Of a stretch of 64,000 bases of DNA, positions 26,977-36,865 are shown one piece after another. The notes beneath the pieces were generated by a model. It saw only the letters and a program-made list of their open reading frames with translations, did no database searches and was not told the origin of the DNA. Position 1 is the stretch's first letter. Each line of letters starts with the position of its first letter. Source of the stretch: Bombella pluederhausensis (GTDB lineage: Bacteria > Pseudomonadota > Alphaproteobacteria > Acetobacterales > Acetobacteraceae); the NCBI RefSeq assembly GCF_026385525.1, contig NZ_JANIDY010000001.1:744001-808000 (forward strand), given 5' to 3'. The translations under genes and the position numbers were made by a program.

Positions 26977-27852
26977 TTGATCATCAAACGCCGCTATGGC
27001 CTTTCCATATTGTTCCGGGAAATCATTCCGCCGTTGGTCATCCTGACAGGATGGGACTGTGTGGTGGTTATCCTCTTTCAGATTTTCCATCAGGAATGGA
27101 TGGAGCAGCCGGCTCTGCCCTTCTCTCTCATGGGGTCTGCCTTGGCCATTTTTCTGGGCATACGCAACAACGCAGCCTATGCTCGCTGGTGGGAGGGAAG
27201 AACCCTATGGGGAGCTGTGACCAACAACTGCCGCTCTTTTGGCAGAGAGGTCGAGTCACTCCTTGGTGGGCAGCCCGATCTTGCTCGTGCCATGGCCGCC
27301 TACCCGTACATTCTTAAGTCATCCCTGAGTGGCAATAAGCCAGATGATGCTATCCGCACCCTGCTGGATGACGACACCTATCGATTCGTCTTTTCTTGCG
27401 GTAACCCGGCTAATGCCCTTCTTTACCGAATTGGGCAGTCCGTCCGGGAGCTCGTTGAGAAACGGAACGTGGATGGGGCCGTTCACGGCACCATCGACCG
27501 CATTCTCTCCGATCTCGCCAATGCTCAAGGGGGGCTGGAGCGTATCCGCAATACTCCCCTGCCGGTGCAGTATTCCATTCTGCCCAATGTCGTCACACAT
27601 CTTTTCTGCATCCTTCTTCCACTGTCTGCCGTACAGACATTAGGGTGGATTACTCCACTTGGTTCCAGCATCATTGGTGTGCTTTTTCAGATGCTTGACC
27701 GTAGTGGGAGAAATCTTCAGGAGCCTTTCAAGAATAGTCCTCATGCCCTGCCTATGCTGACCATGAGCCGCACGATCGAACGTGATCTGCTCCAGCCATT
27801 GGGGTTGGAATCCCACCCCATGCCAGTCCCACGCTTTGGTCAGCTTCCCTGA
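26977..27852 (+). CDS. Bestrophin-family anion channel protein (UPF0187)
   Basis: Protein of 291 residues with the bestrophin family core: RNNAAYARWWEGRTLWG, an N-terminal hydrophobic pair at about 18-35 and 45-63, a later hydrophobic block at about 205-245, and LEPFKNSPHALPM-like C-terminal residues (LQEPFKN, MTMSR region). Bacterial bestrophins form pentameric channels. The start appears to be TTG at 26977 with GAGG about 12 nt upstream; no ATG is well placed. It is divergent from frmA. Confidence 0.85.
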   Translation: MIIKRRYGLSILFREIIPPLVILTGWDCVVVILFQIFHQEWMEQPALPFSLMGSALAIFLGIRNNAAYARWWEGRTLWGAVTNNCRSFGREVESLLGGQPDLARAMAAYPYILKSSLSGNKPDDAIRTLLDDDTYRFVFSCGNPANALLYRIGQSVRELVEKRNVDGAVHGTIDRILSDLANAQGGLERIRNTPLPVQYSILPNVVTHLFCILLPLSAVQTLGWITPLGSSIIGVLFQMLDRSGRNLQEPFKNSPHALPMLTMSRTIERDLLQPLGLESHPMPVPRFGQLP

Positions 27853-27945
27853 GGTTCCATCGGCAGAAAGAGACCATGTAGGGGAAAGAAACCAGTCATT
27901 AGGTAAGGCAAGACAGAGTAGCCTCTTTCTGATATTATTTCCCCT

Positions 27946-28536
27946 ATGAACAACAGTTTCAGAATGCCCCAGAAGGGCGGTGTGACTGATGAGATGGCCC
28001 GTGCCGCCGCTGAACACACCGCCCGCCAGAAAGACCCCGAACAGGAAAAGAATCCTTTCCGTGAGGGAGACTCCATCGTTTATGCCGCTCATGGCGTAGG
28101 TCGTGTCGACCGGATTGGTGAGGAAGAGATCGCCGATACAAAAATCGAGATGATCCAGATCTCCTTCCCCGGCAATCAGATGACCTTGCGCATTCCCTTG
28201 GCCAAGGCACGCAAGTCCGGTCTGCGTAAGATCGCCACGCGTGAGATTGTGGACAAGGCCATGGCCGTCATCAAAGGTAAACCTCATGTCAGCCGTGGCA
28301 TGTGGGCACGCCGGGCCGTTGCTTATCAGGAAAAGATCAATTCAGGTGATCTCGTCCAGATTGCGGAGGTTCTCCGTGATCTTCGCCGCAATGTTGATAG
28401 TCTTGACGGCAGCTTTTCTGAACGTAAACTTTTTGAGGCAGCTCAGGAGCGTTTTGTCGCTGAGTTGGCCGTATTGGAAAATAAGGATCCGGCTAAGGTT
28501 CTGGAAGATCTGACCCAGACCATGAAAAACGCCTGA
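27946..28536 (+). CDS. carD: CarD family transcriptional regulator
   Basis: Protein of 196 residues with a CarD/TRCF-RID domain at about 38-100 (FREGDSIVYAAHGVGRVDRI) and a C-terminal helical DNA-binding domain including the W-A-R-R segment of SRGMWARRAV. CarD binds the RNA polymerase beta subunit and stabilises open promoter complexes; in Alphaproteobacteria it is usually essential and growth related. It is a single gene with an intergenic hairpin downstream. Confidence 0.95.
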   Translation: MNNSFRMPQKGGVTDEMARAAAEHTARQKDPEQEKNPFREGDSIVYAAHGVGRVDRIGEEEIADTKIEMIQISFPGNQMTLRIPLAKARKSGLRKIATREIVDKAMAVIKGKPHVSRGMWARRAVAYQEKINSGDLVQIAEVLRDLRRNVDSLDGSFSERKLFEAAQERFVAELAVLENKDPAKVLEDLTQTMKNA

Positions 28537-28546
28537 TTCTAGCCTT

Positions 28547-28587
28547 CCCCTCCCCTATTTCTTCGTCATTCTGGGAGGGGGATTCTT
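28547..28587 (+). terminator. Probable terminator after carD
   Basis: CCCCTCCC pairs with GGGAGGGG across an 18-nt loop and is followed by GATTCTTTCTT. The loop is long and the T-run interrupted, so it is a moderate candidate. Confidence 0.5.
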
Positions 28588-28621
28588 TCTTCAGAATCCT
28601 AACGGGAAAAGGTTCTAAATC

Positions 28622-29422
28622 ATGTCCATAGCGTCATCAAAGCGTTTTGAGGGACAGAAGGTTCTGATCACTGGAGCATCCCAGGGGATCGGTGAAGCCA
28701 CTGCACAATATTTTGCCCAGCATGGTGCACGAGTTGCCATCAATGGACGTAAAGAAGACAAGCTGAAAGCTGTCTGGGAAACTCTCCCTAAAGTTTCCAG
28801 TGGTGATCATGTCATCGTTGCGGGTGATGTCTCTCAGGAAGATGCCATCGACAGTATTTTTCAGAAAAGCATCGAAGCCATGGGCGGCCTTGATATTCTG
28901 ATTTGCAATGCGGGCTATCAGATTCCTTCACCATCTGAAGATATCAAACTGGCTGATTTTGAAGGCGTCATGGCCGTTAACGTAACAGGTGTTATGCTCT
29001 GCTGCCGCGCTGCTCTGCGTTACTGGCTGAAGCATGACGTTAAAGGACGGGTCGTTGTTAATTCCTCCGTCCATCAGCTGATTCCAAAACCGCATTATCT
29101 GGGTTATTCAGCATCCAAGGGGGCCGTGGACAATATTGTTCGTACATTGGCTCTTGAATATGCATCCCGTGGGATCCGGTTCAATACTGTGGCTCCCGGA
29201 GCCATTGTTACGCCGATCAATGATTCATGGGTAAAAGACCCCAAACAATATGAAGCTGTTGCAAGCCATATCCCCATGAAGCGCCCCGGCAATAGTAATG
29301 AAATTGCTGAAGCAATGGGCTTTCTGGCATCTGAAGAAAGCAGCTATATTACGGGTCAGACGCTCTATGTTGATGGCGGCCTGACGCTTTATGGAGATTT
29401 TGAACATAACTGGTCCTCTTGA
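28622..29422 (+). CDS. Short-chain dehydrogenase, glucose 1-dehydrogenase-like
   Basis: Cytosolic SDR of 266 residues with TGASQGIG cofactor site, ICNAG, the catalytic serine in VVNSSVHQ, the YSASKGAV Tyr-Lys pair and C-terminal ITGQTLYVDGGL. The overall pattern, including a histidine after the catalytic serines (SSVHQ), is close to bacterial NAD(P)-dependent glucose 1-dehydrogenases, enzymes that pair with periplasmic oxidation in acetic acid bacteria. The substrate is not proven by sequence and other sugars or polyols are possible. A GC-rich hairpin follows the stop. Confidence 0.85.
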   Translation: MSIASSKRFEGQKVLITGASQGIGEATAQYFAQHGARVAINGRKEDKLKAVWETLPKVSSGDHVIVAGDVSQEDAIDSIFQKSIEAMGGLDILICNAGYQIPSPSEDIKLADFEGVMAVNVTGVMLCCRAALRYWLKHDVKGRVVVNSSVHQLIPKPHYLGYSASKGAVDNIVRTLALEYASRGIRFNTVAPGAIVTPINDSWVKDPKQYEAVASHIPMKRPGNSNEIAEAMGFLASEESSYITGQTLYVDGGLTLYGDFEHNWSS

Positions 29423-29437
29423 TCTCTAGGCCGCTCC

Positions 29438-29465
29438 GCTCCCTCCTCTTTTGTGAGGAGGGAGC
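29438..29465 (+). terminator. GC-rich hairpin after the SDR gene
   Basis: An 11-bp perfect stem (GCTCCCTCCTC and its complement) with a 6-nt loop, 15 nt after the SDR stop. The following sequence is TATATAAA rather than a T-run, so it may be a rho-independent terminator of weak type or a message-stabilising end. Confidence 0.55.
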
Positions 29466-29593
29466 TATATAAACAGCTTTAGTCCTGAAACATTTGTGTA
29501 TAGCGATGTTGCCGCCTGTACTTCCCCCTCCTCGTTTCTTTGCTTTGTATGTTTGAAATAAAAAAAATATGATTATGCCAACTGAACAAGCTT

Positions 29594-29634
29594 AAAAACA
29601 GGCTCATCACCTTAAAGAAAGAATGACGAGCCTG
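29594..29634 (-). terminator. Intrinsic terminator of the YceI gene
   Basis: On the minus strand CAGGCTC-G-TCA pairs with TGA-T-GAGCCTG and is directly followed by TTTTT. It lies 19 nt after the YceI stop. The rest of the 230-nt gap between the SDR and YceI genes is AT-rich and shows no gene. Confidence 0.75.
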
Positions 29635-29652
29635 CTAAGAACCAAACAGAAA

Positions 29653-30297
29653 TTATCTATTTTCCTGTGACGCTGGTGAGATAGAACTCTGCTTCTCAAA
29701 AGCACCTGCTATTCTCAGCTCTACCTCATCACTGACATAGGGTATGAACATCTTAATACCAAAATCGCTACGCTTGATCACCATAGTAGCATCAAATCCG
29801 ACCGTGTACTTCTTATCCAGCATATTGACCCCTGCCCCAACGAAATGAACACGCAATGTCTCAGGATGGGTTATTCCATGCAGTGTCAGATTGCCTGATA
29901 CGAGGGCGTCATCCCTCCCTGTCTGCTTCACACTGACAGATACAAACTCGGCCTTGGGAAACTGTTCGGCTGCCAGCCATTCACGTCCCTTCAGCTCTGT
30001 CATCAATTTGCTGTTTGTTGTCAGAACCGATGCTACCGGAACAGACACCGACAGGCTGGAGGCCTCTGGCTGACTGGGGTCCAGCTGAAGAATACCTGAA
30101 ACTCCAGAAAACAATCCCTCAAACACGGTAAAACCAAAATGCAGCACTGAGAAACTAATCTGCGTATGCTGCGGCTCAACCCTGTAAAACCCCGGCTGAA
30201 TCTGGGAAGAATCCGTCACAACCTGCGCAGAGGCAACCATCGGGAACGAGCAGGACAGAGCTATAGCCGCAAAAACAGTCCGTAACCGAAAACGCAT
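29653..30297 (-). CDS. YceI family periplasmic protein
   Basis: Protein of 214 residues with a signal peptide ending at VASAQ (about residue 25) and a YceI lipocalin-like domain: YRVEPQHTQISFSVLHFGF, SGILQLD, and the C-terminal VGFDATMVIKRSDFGI. YceI proteins bind polyisoprenoid or other long hydrophobic ligands. It is a single gene with its own terminator, downstream of tamB by 69 nt on the same strand, but separated from it by sequence without coupling. Confidence 0.92.
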   Translation of the reverse strand: MRFRLRTVFAAIALSCSFPMVASAQVVTDSSQIQPGFYRVEPQHTQISFSVLHFGFTVFEGLFSGVSGILQLDPSQPEASSLSVSVPVASVLTTNSKLMTELKGREWLAAEQFPKAEFVSVSVKQTGRDDALVSGNLTLHGITHPETLRVHFVGAGVNMLDKKYTVGFDATMVIKRSDFGIKMFIPYVSDEVELRIAGAFEKQSSISPASQENR

Positions 30298-30366
30298 GAC
30301 AAGTCCTTCCCTTTGATGACCGATAGCATGGAGGTATCTCCCCTCTCCTGTCTATAGGGACGGTCT

Positions 30367-33300
30367 CTAATAATCTATCCCATAAGACAGCCCGATGCTG
30401 GACCCCGGATCATTCTCTGGTGTCGTAAATCCTGTAACCTGCCCTCCCGTCCCTACAGTTGTGTTGAGCTGTAACCGTTTTGTCAGATCAACCTTCACTT
30501 GGGCCTGAGCCCCCTTGCCAGAGAGACCTTCCTTGGCACCTACGTACACACCTTTCATGACATATTTTCCCGCCTCAACGCTGGCAGCGCCATTACCAAC
30601 ACTATTTCCGCCACCAATGGCGAGGTGATCCAAACCAAGGGAGCTACGCACCTTACCCATTGGGTCAAAAGCAGAACTACCACCAATCTGCACAACAGCC
30701 AACCCAAGAGACGCAAGCTGTGTTGACGACAGAGAGCTCCTATCTGCACCAAACAGAAGAATGGACAGCACTTCATCACGGGGACGGCTGGGATTAGAAA
30801 CAAAATCAATCTTCGGATTGCTTGCATATCCACGCACCAACAGGCTTGCTAACGTCCCATTGGCATTCCGATCTGCCCGGAAATCCACCGTTGGATCAAG
30901 CTTATGTGCCGCACTCGCTCCGTTAAAACCGACCTGCCCATAAGTGAAGTTCAGATTAATTCCTGCCAGGTTGAAATTACCACGTTTCAGATTGATCCCC
31001 CCCGTGATCACCGGTACGGAACTGACACCACCAATATGCAGCTTGCCCTGCATCTCTGCGAACAGACCATGCCCCCGAACAAACAGCTTCTCCGGTGAGA
31101 TGAAATCAATATTCAACCCAATAACTAGCTTAGGAGCCGGACGTGTCACAGTCTTCGCCTGATCTGGCGTAATCACCTCCAACTGTGGCACAGAAGCAGG
31201 CATCGAATCTGGCAGGGTAATAGATGCCTCTGGCACAGTAATATTCCCATCAACATCAAGACGTGTTGTGGCCTGACCATAGATATGCAGACGACTGTTA
31301 ATCTCCTCTGTCAGCATATCACTCTGCACAGGTTGTGCCTTATCCATGGCAAAACGCAGATCTACAGGCAGCCCCGGATGCAAAACACCAATCTGCCCCG
31401 TCAGGCCCAATGTTCCCTGTCCTGCCCGAGCCGTAAAATGCTCTACATTCAGCGCATCACCCCGTGCTGTTAGAACGGCATCCATGGCATGCAAATGCAC
31501 ACCCTCGGCAAAATGGTCAAAAGACCCACCATGCAGCTGCACCGTACCAGAAAGCTGAGGTTGTTGCAGACTGCCCTTCACACCGAGATCAAGACTCAAC
31601 TGTCCGCCAACTCCCATCCCGCCAGTACCAAGAAAAGCATTGGCAGCAGACAGCTCAACCCGTCCCTTGGCCGTCACACCCAAAGCACCATCGGGCTTGA
31701 GAGGAATCTGTCCCGCTATCAGAAGCGCTATAGGGTCTCCTGCCCTCAATTCCGTCTGCAAATGAGCCTGCTTCCCGTCCATATCAGCCTGCACATGCAG
31801 CCGTCCCGCTGGGAGCGAATCAGTTGCCTCACTGATGAAACGAATTCCCTTACCATCAAGAGTCACGCGCCCTTCCGGGGCTGTTAGACTGCCCTTCAAC
31901 TTGGCCGCCGCCGCAAACTCACCCTCAACAGGTAGAGATGCCACAAACGGTTTTGCCAGTGCCGCCGTGATACGCTCGAGCCGTGCCTCCAGAGCTAGCT
32001 CAGGTTTTAAACTTCCATCCAGAAACACACGTCCCGCAATCCCATGAGGAGGGCGCAGTTCCGCCGAAAGATGCTCAACCGAGAGTGTCTGCCCATAATG
32101 AAGCACTGCCGGTGAAAGCAGCTTGATTTCATCACCTTTCAGCCCGGCGGAGAGCTTATTCAGATGCACTTCCTGCCCCGGAATATTGACCAATGCTGCA
32201 AGGCTGAACTGAGCTGAAGACTGCATGACATGATCAAGAGCCCCATGTCCCTGTATCGCAAGGGCCGATTGCGGCCCTTTCGCAAGCACCTGTAGGTCTC
32301 CTGTCATCTCATTGACACGCAGACCGGACAGTTTCAGCCCCATGTCAATAACAGGGTCCTCATATAAATGCTGGACATCCCCCTTCAGATTCAACGCATT
32401 GACGGCATAACTTCCCATACGGAACTGACCATCAACCAGCAGATGCAGACGATCATGTAAGCCACCAGAATCATTCTTCCCGGCACCGGGTAACGTATGA
32501 AGCCCCAACTGAACATGGCCAGTCATCGGTCTCCCCAACAGGCGACTGAATCCATCCAGACGAGAAACACGCAGCTCTACATCCCCCTGTGGGATGAGAC
32601 GGCCAGCAGGCAAAGTTAGTGCGGCCCTCCCCTGAAGGTCTTTCCATGTCAACGTGTCGAGCTTGGCCGTCACCTCACCATCAACCTTGCGGGCAAACTC
32701 CATGCTCAACTTCAATGGAGAGCTGTCGAGCGCCCCACTCACCTGCACCGTTCCTTGAGGTTGAGACGGAAGATGAATCAGATCCGCCTGCATATCCAAC
32801 GGCGCTTCTGGTAAAACCGTACCGGAATGCACGACACCGAGCCGCCCCGTCAGATGCACCTTCATGGCAAGGTCAGTCAGCGGCCCTTCCACGGCCGTAT
32901 CCAGAAAAAGGTGTCCTCTCAAAGCAGGATTCAGAGCCATCATATCAGAAAGAGACAGTTTCAACGAAGAAGACAGAACCTGCTTCTGATCCAACAGGGC
33001 ATTCCCCTCCAGATGAAACGCTTTTCCTCCCAAAGTGGCCTGTTCCAGATGGATGCTACCATCGTCCTGACGCTTCACCCTGACATGCAAGGTCCCCTGA
33101 TCGGCAATTAAGGCTACAGCTGGAGCAGGCCCTTCCTTCAACCCAAACTGACCATCAAGAGCCGCTGTCATATCACCCGGATGGCCCAGCGGCAGGGACA
33201 CATCCCCACTCACATGCACTAGACCAGACAAGTTTTGCCCCAGCAAAACCGTAAGGTCCGGCAATCTGTCCATATCCAGTTGCATATGTCCTGTCAGATT

Positions 33301-34587
33301 GGATGTCAGTGTGCCCGTCATGCCGAGATGCACAGCATCATGCTCAACATCTATCTGGTACGGTCTATCCTCGTGGTAAGGTTGTATGGTGGCTTCCAGC
33401 GTCAGCGGCGCAGCGGCGAGAATTGTAGATGCCTTACCGGGCAAGCTAATCCCATCCAATCGAGCCGATAGAGACAGTCTGCTATCATCTCCTAAAGGCC
33501 GTCCCACCAGCACCCGCCTCAGAGCAGCTGCATCCCGTGCCAAAAGGGCCTGTATCCCCCCATTCTGAGCACCAAGCTGGAAATGTATGCGCTCCACCCC
33601 AGCACCGGATGCCGTCAGGTCTGTACCATCAAGCTGTACTGTCCCATGCGGGTCCAGCATCGCACCCTGTACAGCAGCCTTCATATCCAGCGTTTCCCAC
33701 CCCATGCCGGGGCGGATCACCATAGCAGGCGCATGAAAAGCCAATGTCAAATCATCAGTAAGATGCAGAAGATCAAGACTCCCCTGCATATCGGCCGTCA
33801 AAGGCGTCTCTTGCTGGGTAGCCGCTTTCACGGCCAACTGTGTCTTCAGAGCACCGTAAGGACCATGCAGAGAAAGATCGACCGCCAGAGGGTCCAGAAC
33901 ATTCAGCCCACCCGGCGATGATGCAAAGCCCTGCGCATCCTCGTCATAATGAAGCTGACCGTCCGCTTCATGACGTCCCGTCCGCAGGTCAAGCTGCAAA
34001 TGTGCCGGATGATCCAGTCGCTGCGCTGTCAAGGACAGGCTGGCCTCCGTCATATGCGTGAAGGCAGGAACCCCAGAGAGAGCGCTCAGACTCTCAAGCG
34101 CCGCCTTACCCTCAATCTGCAAGGCAGCATCCTGCCCGAACACATCCTTCCCAACCATCAGACGGGACAAGGCCAGCCGGTCGAGCTTTACCCCCCAATT
34201 TGGCAGAGATGTCGAGGAGGTTTTCGGCGCATTCGGATCGGATGGGAATGACGGATTACGTATATAATCCAATTCTTCCGCAGACAGATTGCGTATATGA
34301 ACCTGCTTATGCAGCAAGGCGAGCAAACCAAGCCGAAGATCAGCATGACGCCCTTCCAGCCAGACGCCCTGCGGATCTTTTAGAACGACATGAGACAACG
34401 CCAGATGCCACGGGACAATCCCCTCCACCCCTTCGGCCTGTATCATCCCGCCTGTCCAGTCCGGCAGTTTCCGCTCCAGCAGCCTTTTAGTCTGTGGAAG
34501 ATTGATTCCCACCAGAGCCAACACAATGAGGAACGCCATACCCCCCAGACAGTAAAGGCCGTATCGGAAAAGTCTGCGCATCCACAT
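30367..34587 (-). CDS. tamB: Translocation and assembly module protein TamB
   Basis: Very large protein of about 1406 residues with an N-terminal membrane anchor (about 5-25, RYGLYCLGGMAFLIVLALVG) and a long, repetitive beta-strand body that forms a hydrophobic groove spanning the periplasm. The C-terminal DUF490 domain is clear, with FDFRADRNANG-like strands (VDFRADRNANGTLAS), FVSNPSRPRDEVLSILLFG and GLDHLAIGGG. TamB works with TamA in outer-membrane protein assembly and in phospholipid transport. The start at 34587 is chosen from the TGATG overlap with tamA; the frame extends 12 codons further upstream. Confidence 0.95.
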   Translation of the reverse strand: MWMRRLFRYGLYCLGGMAFLIVLALVGINLPQTKRLLERKLPDWTGGMIQAEGVEGIVPWHLALSHVVLKDPQGVWLEGRHADLRLGLLALLHKQVHIRNLSAEELDYIRNPSFPSDPNAPKTSSTSLPNWGVKLDRLALSRLMVGKDVFGQDAALQIEGKAALESLSALSGVPAFTHMTEASLSLTAQRLDHPAHLQLDLRTGRHEADGQLHYDEDAQGFASSPGGLNVLDPLAVDLSLHGPYGALKTQLAVKAATQQETPLTADMQGSLDLLHLTDDLTLAFHAPAMVIRPGMGWETLDMKAAVQGAMLDPHGTVQLDGTDLTASGAGVERIHFQLGAQNGGIQALLARDAAALRRVLVGRPLGDDSRLSLSARLDGISLPGKASTILAAAPLTLEATIQPYHEDRPYQIDVEHDAVHLGMTGTLTSNLTGHMQLDMDRLPDLTVLLGQNLSGLVHVSGDVSLPLGHPGDMTAALDGQFGLKEGPAPAVALIADQGTLHVRVKRQDDGSIHLEQATLGGKAFHLEGNALLDQKQVLSSSLKLSLSDMMALNPALRGHLFLDTAVEGPLTDLAMKVHLTGRLGVVHSGTVLPEAPLDMQADLIHLPSQPQGTVQVSGALDSSPLKLSMEFARKVDGEVTAKLDTLTWKDLQGRAALTLPAGRLIPQGDVELRVSRLDGFSRLLGRPMTGHVQLGLHTLPGAGKNDSGGLHDRLHLLVDGQFRMGSYAVNALNLKGDVQHLYEDPVIDMGLKLSGLRVNEMTGDLQVLAKGPQSALAIQGHGALDHVMQSSAQFSLAALVNIPGQEVHLNKLSAGLKGDEIKLLSPAVLHYGQTLSVEHLSAELRPPHGIAGRVFLDGSLKPELALEARLERITAALAKPFVASLPVEGEFAAAAKLKGSLTAPEGRVTLDGKGIRFISEATDSLPAGRLHVQADMDGKQAHLQTELRAGDPIALLIAGQIPLKPDGALGVTAKGRVELSAANAFLGTGGMGVGGQLSLDLGVKGSLQQPQLSGTVQLHGGSFDHFAEGVHLHAMDAVLTARGDALNVEHFTARAGQGTLGLTGQIGVLHPGLPVDLRFAMDKAQPVQSDMLTEEINSRLHIYGQATTRLDVDGNITVPEASITLPDSMPASVPQLEVITPDQAKTVTRPAPKLVIGLNIDFISPEKLFVRGHGLFAEMQGKLHIGGVSSVPVITGGINLKRGNFNLAGINLNFTYGQVGFNGASAAHKLDPTVDFRADRNANGTLASLLVRGYASNPKIDFVSNPSRPRDEVLSILLFGADRSSLSSTQLASLGLAVVQIGGSSAFDPMGKVRSSLGLDHLAIGGGNSVGNGAASVEAGKYVMKGVYVGAKEGLSGKGAQAQVKVDLTKRLQLNTTVGTGGQVTGFTTPENDPGSSIGLSYGIDY

Positions 34588-36644
34588 CAGAAAGTCTCTC
34601 CAAGACCGAGATAAAGCTCCCACTTGTCACCACGGCGGGCCCTGTTGAGAGGCACGGCCACATCCACCCGCACCGGCCCGATAGGCGTGAAATAACGCAC
34701 ACCCCCACCACAGCCCACACGCAGCTTCCCGTGTCCGGGCATAGAATTAGAGCTGACCTGCCCCGCATCTGTAAAAGCGGCCAGACCAAAATTCTTGGGC
34801 AGACGCTGACGAAACTCGATCGTTCCGGCATCCATAGACGTCCCCCCGATGGCATATTTTGTCGTCCCATATTGCGGGCCAACACCCTGATACCGAAACC
34901 CGCGCACGGAACCCGGCCCACCCGCATAGAGCCTCTGATCCGGTGGAAGATTCCATGTCGAAGCTCCCTGAATCGACCCCACCATGACACGCAGGGCAAA
35001 AACACTATCTCCCGGTTTCGTCAGCCCCAGATGGGTCAGGTCGAAATAGGTGGAAGCCTGAGCGTTCATGGGAATGAAAAAGGAGGTCTGATGTTCCATC
35101 GAAATGGAGGGCGTAATCCCAATCGAGACCTTGAACCCATGCGTTGCCGGGTCAATAGGGCTGGCCCGGTGCGTCCCATCATAATCCAGCTTGACTGGAA
35201 TGGACGCAATAAAATACTCGGCGCTACGACCGAACTGACGAATATGTTCCTGCTCCAGCGTCACACCGGCACTGCCAGACAGGTCCTTCCCTAAAGGGCG
35301 TGATACACTTCCCTGAAGGAGAAAGGCCGTCTGATGATAGGAATATAAAAGCTGACGGATAGCCTCGACACGCAGATTCAAAGACTGGCTCCGCTGTAGG
35401 AAGTCAGGCTTTATAAAATCAACATAGGCATCATAACCCAACCCCTGCTGAGCAGTGCCGCCCAGCCCGGTTGCCAGTGTAGTAACACGTAGCTGCTCTC
35501 CCCGCCCGAACAGGTTTCTATGAAGCCACGATACACCAGCCCGGCCCCCAAGGTCGGTAGAGTAACCGACATCGGCCGTTACCCGATGACGTTTTCCTTC
35601 ATTGAAATCAAAATTCAGCGGCAAAACTCCCTCTACACCAGCGGGTGGTGTGACGGTTTTCGCCTTTTTTCCATTCTTCCCTGTACCGACCCCATCCATG
35701 GAGGAGAGAGGCAATACCTTGTCGCCATTACGCTGTTGCACACTGGAGAACAGGCCCGTACTGCCCAGATCAAGCCGCGCCTTCTCGATCGCAGAAGGCT
35801 GATATAACTGCCCTTCCCGCAGAAGCATTCTACGCCTGACATAATCGGGTTTGACACGTTGCAGCCCATTCAATGTCATGGGGCCAATAATCAATTTCGG
35901 CCCCCGTTTCATCTTCATCTGTACGTCAATCTGCTTCCGCTCAGGATGCAATATGGCCTGTGGGATCTGCACATCCGCCAGCCCATAACCTTCTTCCTGC
36001 AAATGACTCAACAGCCTGCCCTGTATCGCCAGCACATCCGCCGCTATGGCTGGAGCCCCTTCCTGCAGCCCCATGCTCTGGCGTTCCGTATCCGACAGAA
36101 AAACCGTTTTCTGGACGATTGGCTTATCTTTCTGTCCTCCATCCGGCCCGGCAGGTGGTGCCTCGTCTTCAGACACGACATGGATAGCCCCAACTGTAAA
36201 CTGCTTGCCCAGCGTTGCTCCAAGATGGATATGAGCTGTCTCTCCAGCATGAACAGACACCAGAAACAGAGCGAGATCGGGCGACCGCCCATCGACAGTT
36301 TTCCCCTCAGCCTCCACCTTGATCGTGACCTGCCCGGCATAATAGCCCTGTGACTGCAAAGCGCCCTGCAAACGGTCATAATCCGCCCTTATACGCCCAG
36401 CCAGAGCATAAGGCCCAACACTGCGTGTTGCCTGAAGGCTCACCAATTGAGACGCCGCAGCCATGTTATCGTTGACCACCTTATCGTCAGTCGGATCAAC
36501 GTCTGTAACGTAAGGGAGAGGATGCCTTACAAGAGCATGGACGACCGGCAGATCATCATCTGCGCCCCATACCGGCATAGCCCCACACCCGAGCACCCCT
36601 GCGAACAGAAGCAACCTTGCCAGATATCCTGATGATTTCCCCAT
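34587..36644 (-). CDS. tamA: Outer-membrane assembly factor TamA (BamA family)
   Basis: Protein of 685 residues: signal peptide to about residue 27 (PVWGADDD), POTRA-type periplasmic repeats to about 320, then a 16-strand Omp85 barrel. The lid-lock motif GPGSVRGFRYQGVGPQ and the C-terminal GPVRVDVAVPLN and LYLGLGETF are family hallmarks. It is coupled to tamB by TGATG. The 221-nt gap to the divergent plsC gene should hold both promoters; I see no other gene there. Confidence 0.95.
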   Translation of the reverse strand: MGKSSGYLARLLLFAGVLGCGAMPVWGADDDLPVVHALVRHPLPYVTDVDPTDDKVVNDNMAAASQLVSLQATRSVGPYALAGRIRADYDRLQGALQSQGYYAGQVTIKVEAEGKTVDGRSPDLALFLVSVHAGETAHIHLGATLGKQFTVGAIHVVSEDEAPPAGPDGGQKDKPIVQKTVFLSDTERQSMGLQEGAPAIAADVLAIQGRLLSHLQEEGYGLADVQIPQAILHPERKQIDVQMKMKRGPKLIIGPMTLNGLQRVKPDYVRRRMLLREGQLYQPSAIEKARLDLGSTGLFSSVQQRNGDKVLPLSSMDGVGTGKNGKKAKTVTPPAGVEGVLPLNFDFNEGKRHRVTADVGYSTDLGGRAGVSWLHRNLFGRGEQLRVTTLATGLGGTAQQGLGYDAYVDFIKPDFLQRSQSLNLRVEAIRQLLYSYHQTAFLLQGSVSRPLGKDLSGSAGVTLEQEHIRQFGRSAEYFIASIPVKLDYDGTHRASPIDPATHGFKVSIGITPSISMEHQTSFFIPMNAQASTYFDLTHLGLTKPGDSVFALRVMVGSIQGASTWNLPPDQRLYAGGPGSVRGFRYQGVGPQYGTTKYAIGGTSMDAGTIEFRQRLPKNFGLAAFTDAGQVSSNSMPGHGKLRVGCGGGVRYFTPIGPVRVDVAVPLNRARRGDKWELYLGLGETF

Positions 36645-36865
36645 TATGCCTTCAAATAATGCTTGTCACGGCCCACACCGACTGCTGCCACCTGAATTCC
36701 ATACAGCCAGACCAGCTTATTAGTAACCTTTATGACAGACCCGTTCCCAGCAAAAAAGTTTATCTTCTGTCATCTATTACTCTTTCCTGTCTTCCTGTGC
36801 AGAAGATGCTCCTATCCTGCTGATAAAGATTGTCTCTCCCTCATAAAATGCTTATCTAGACGGCT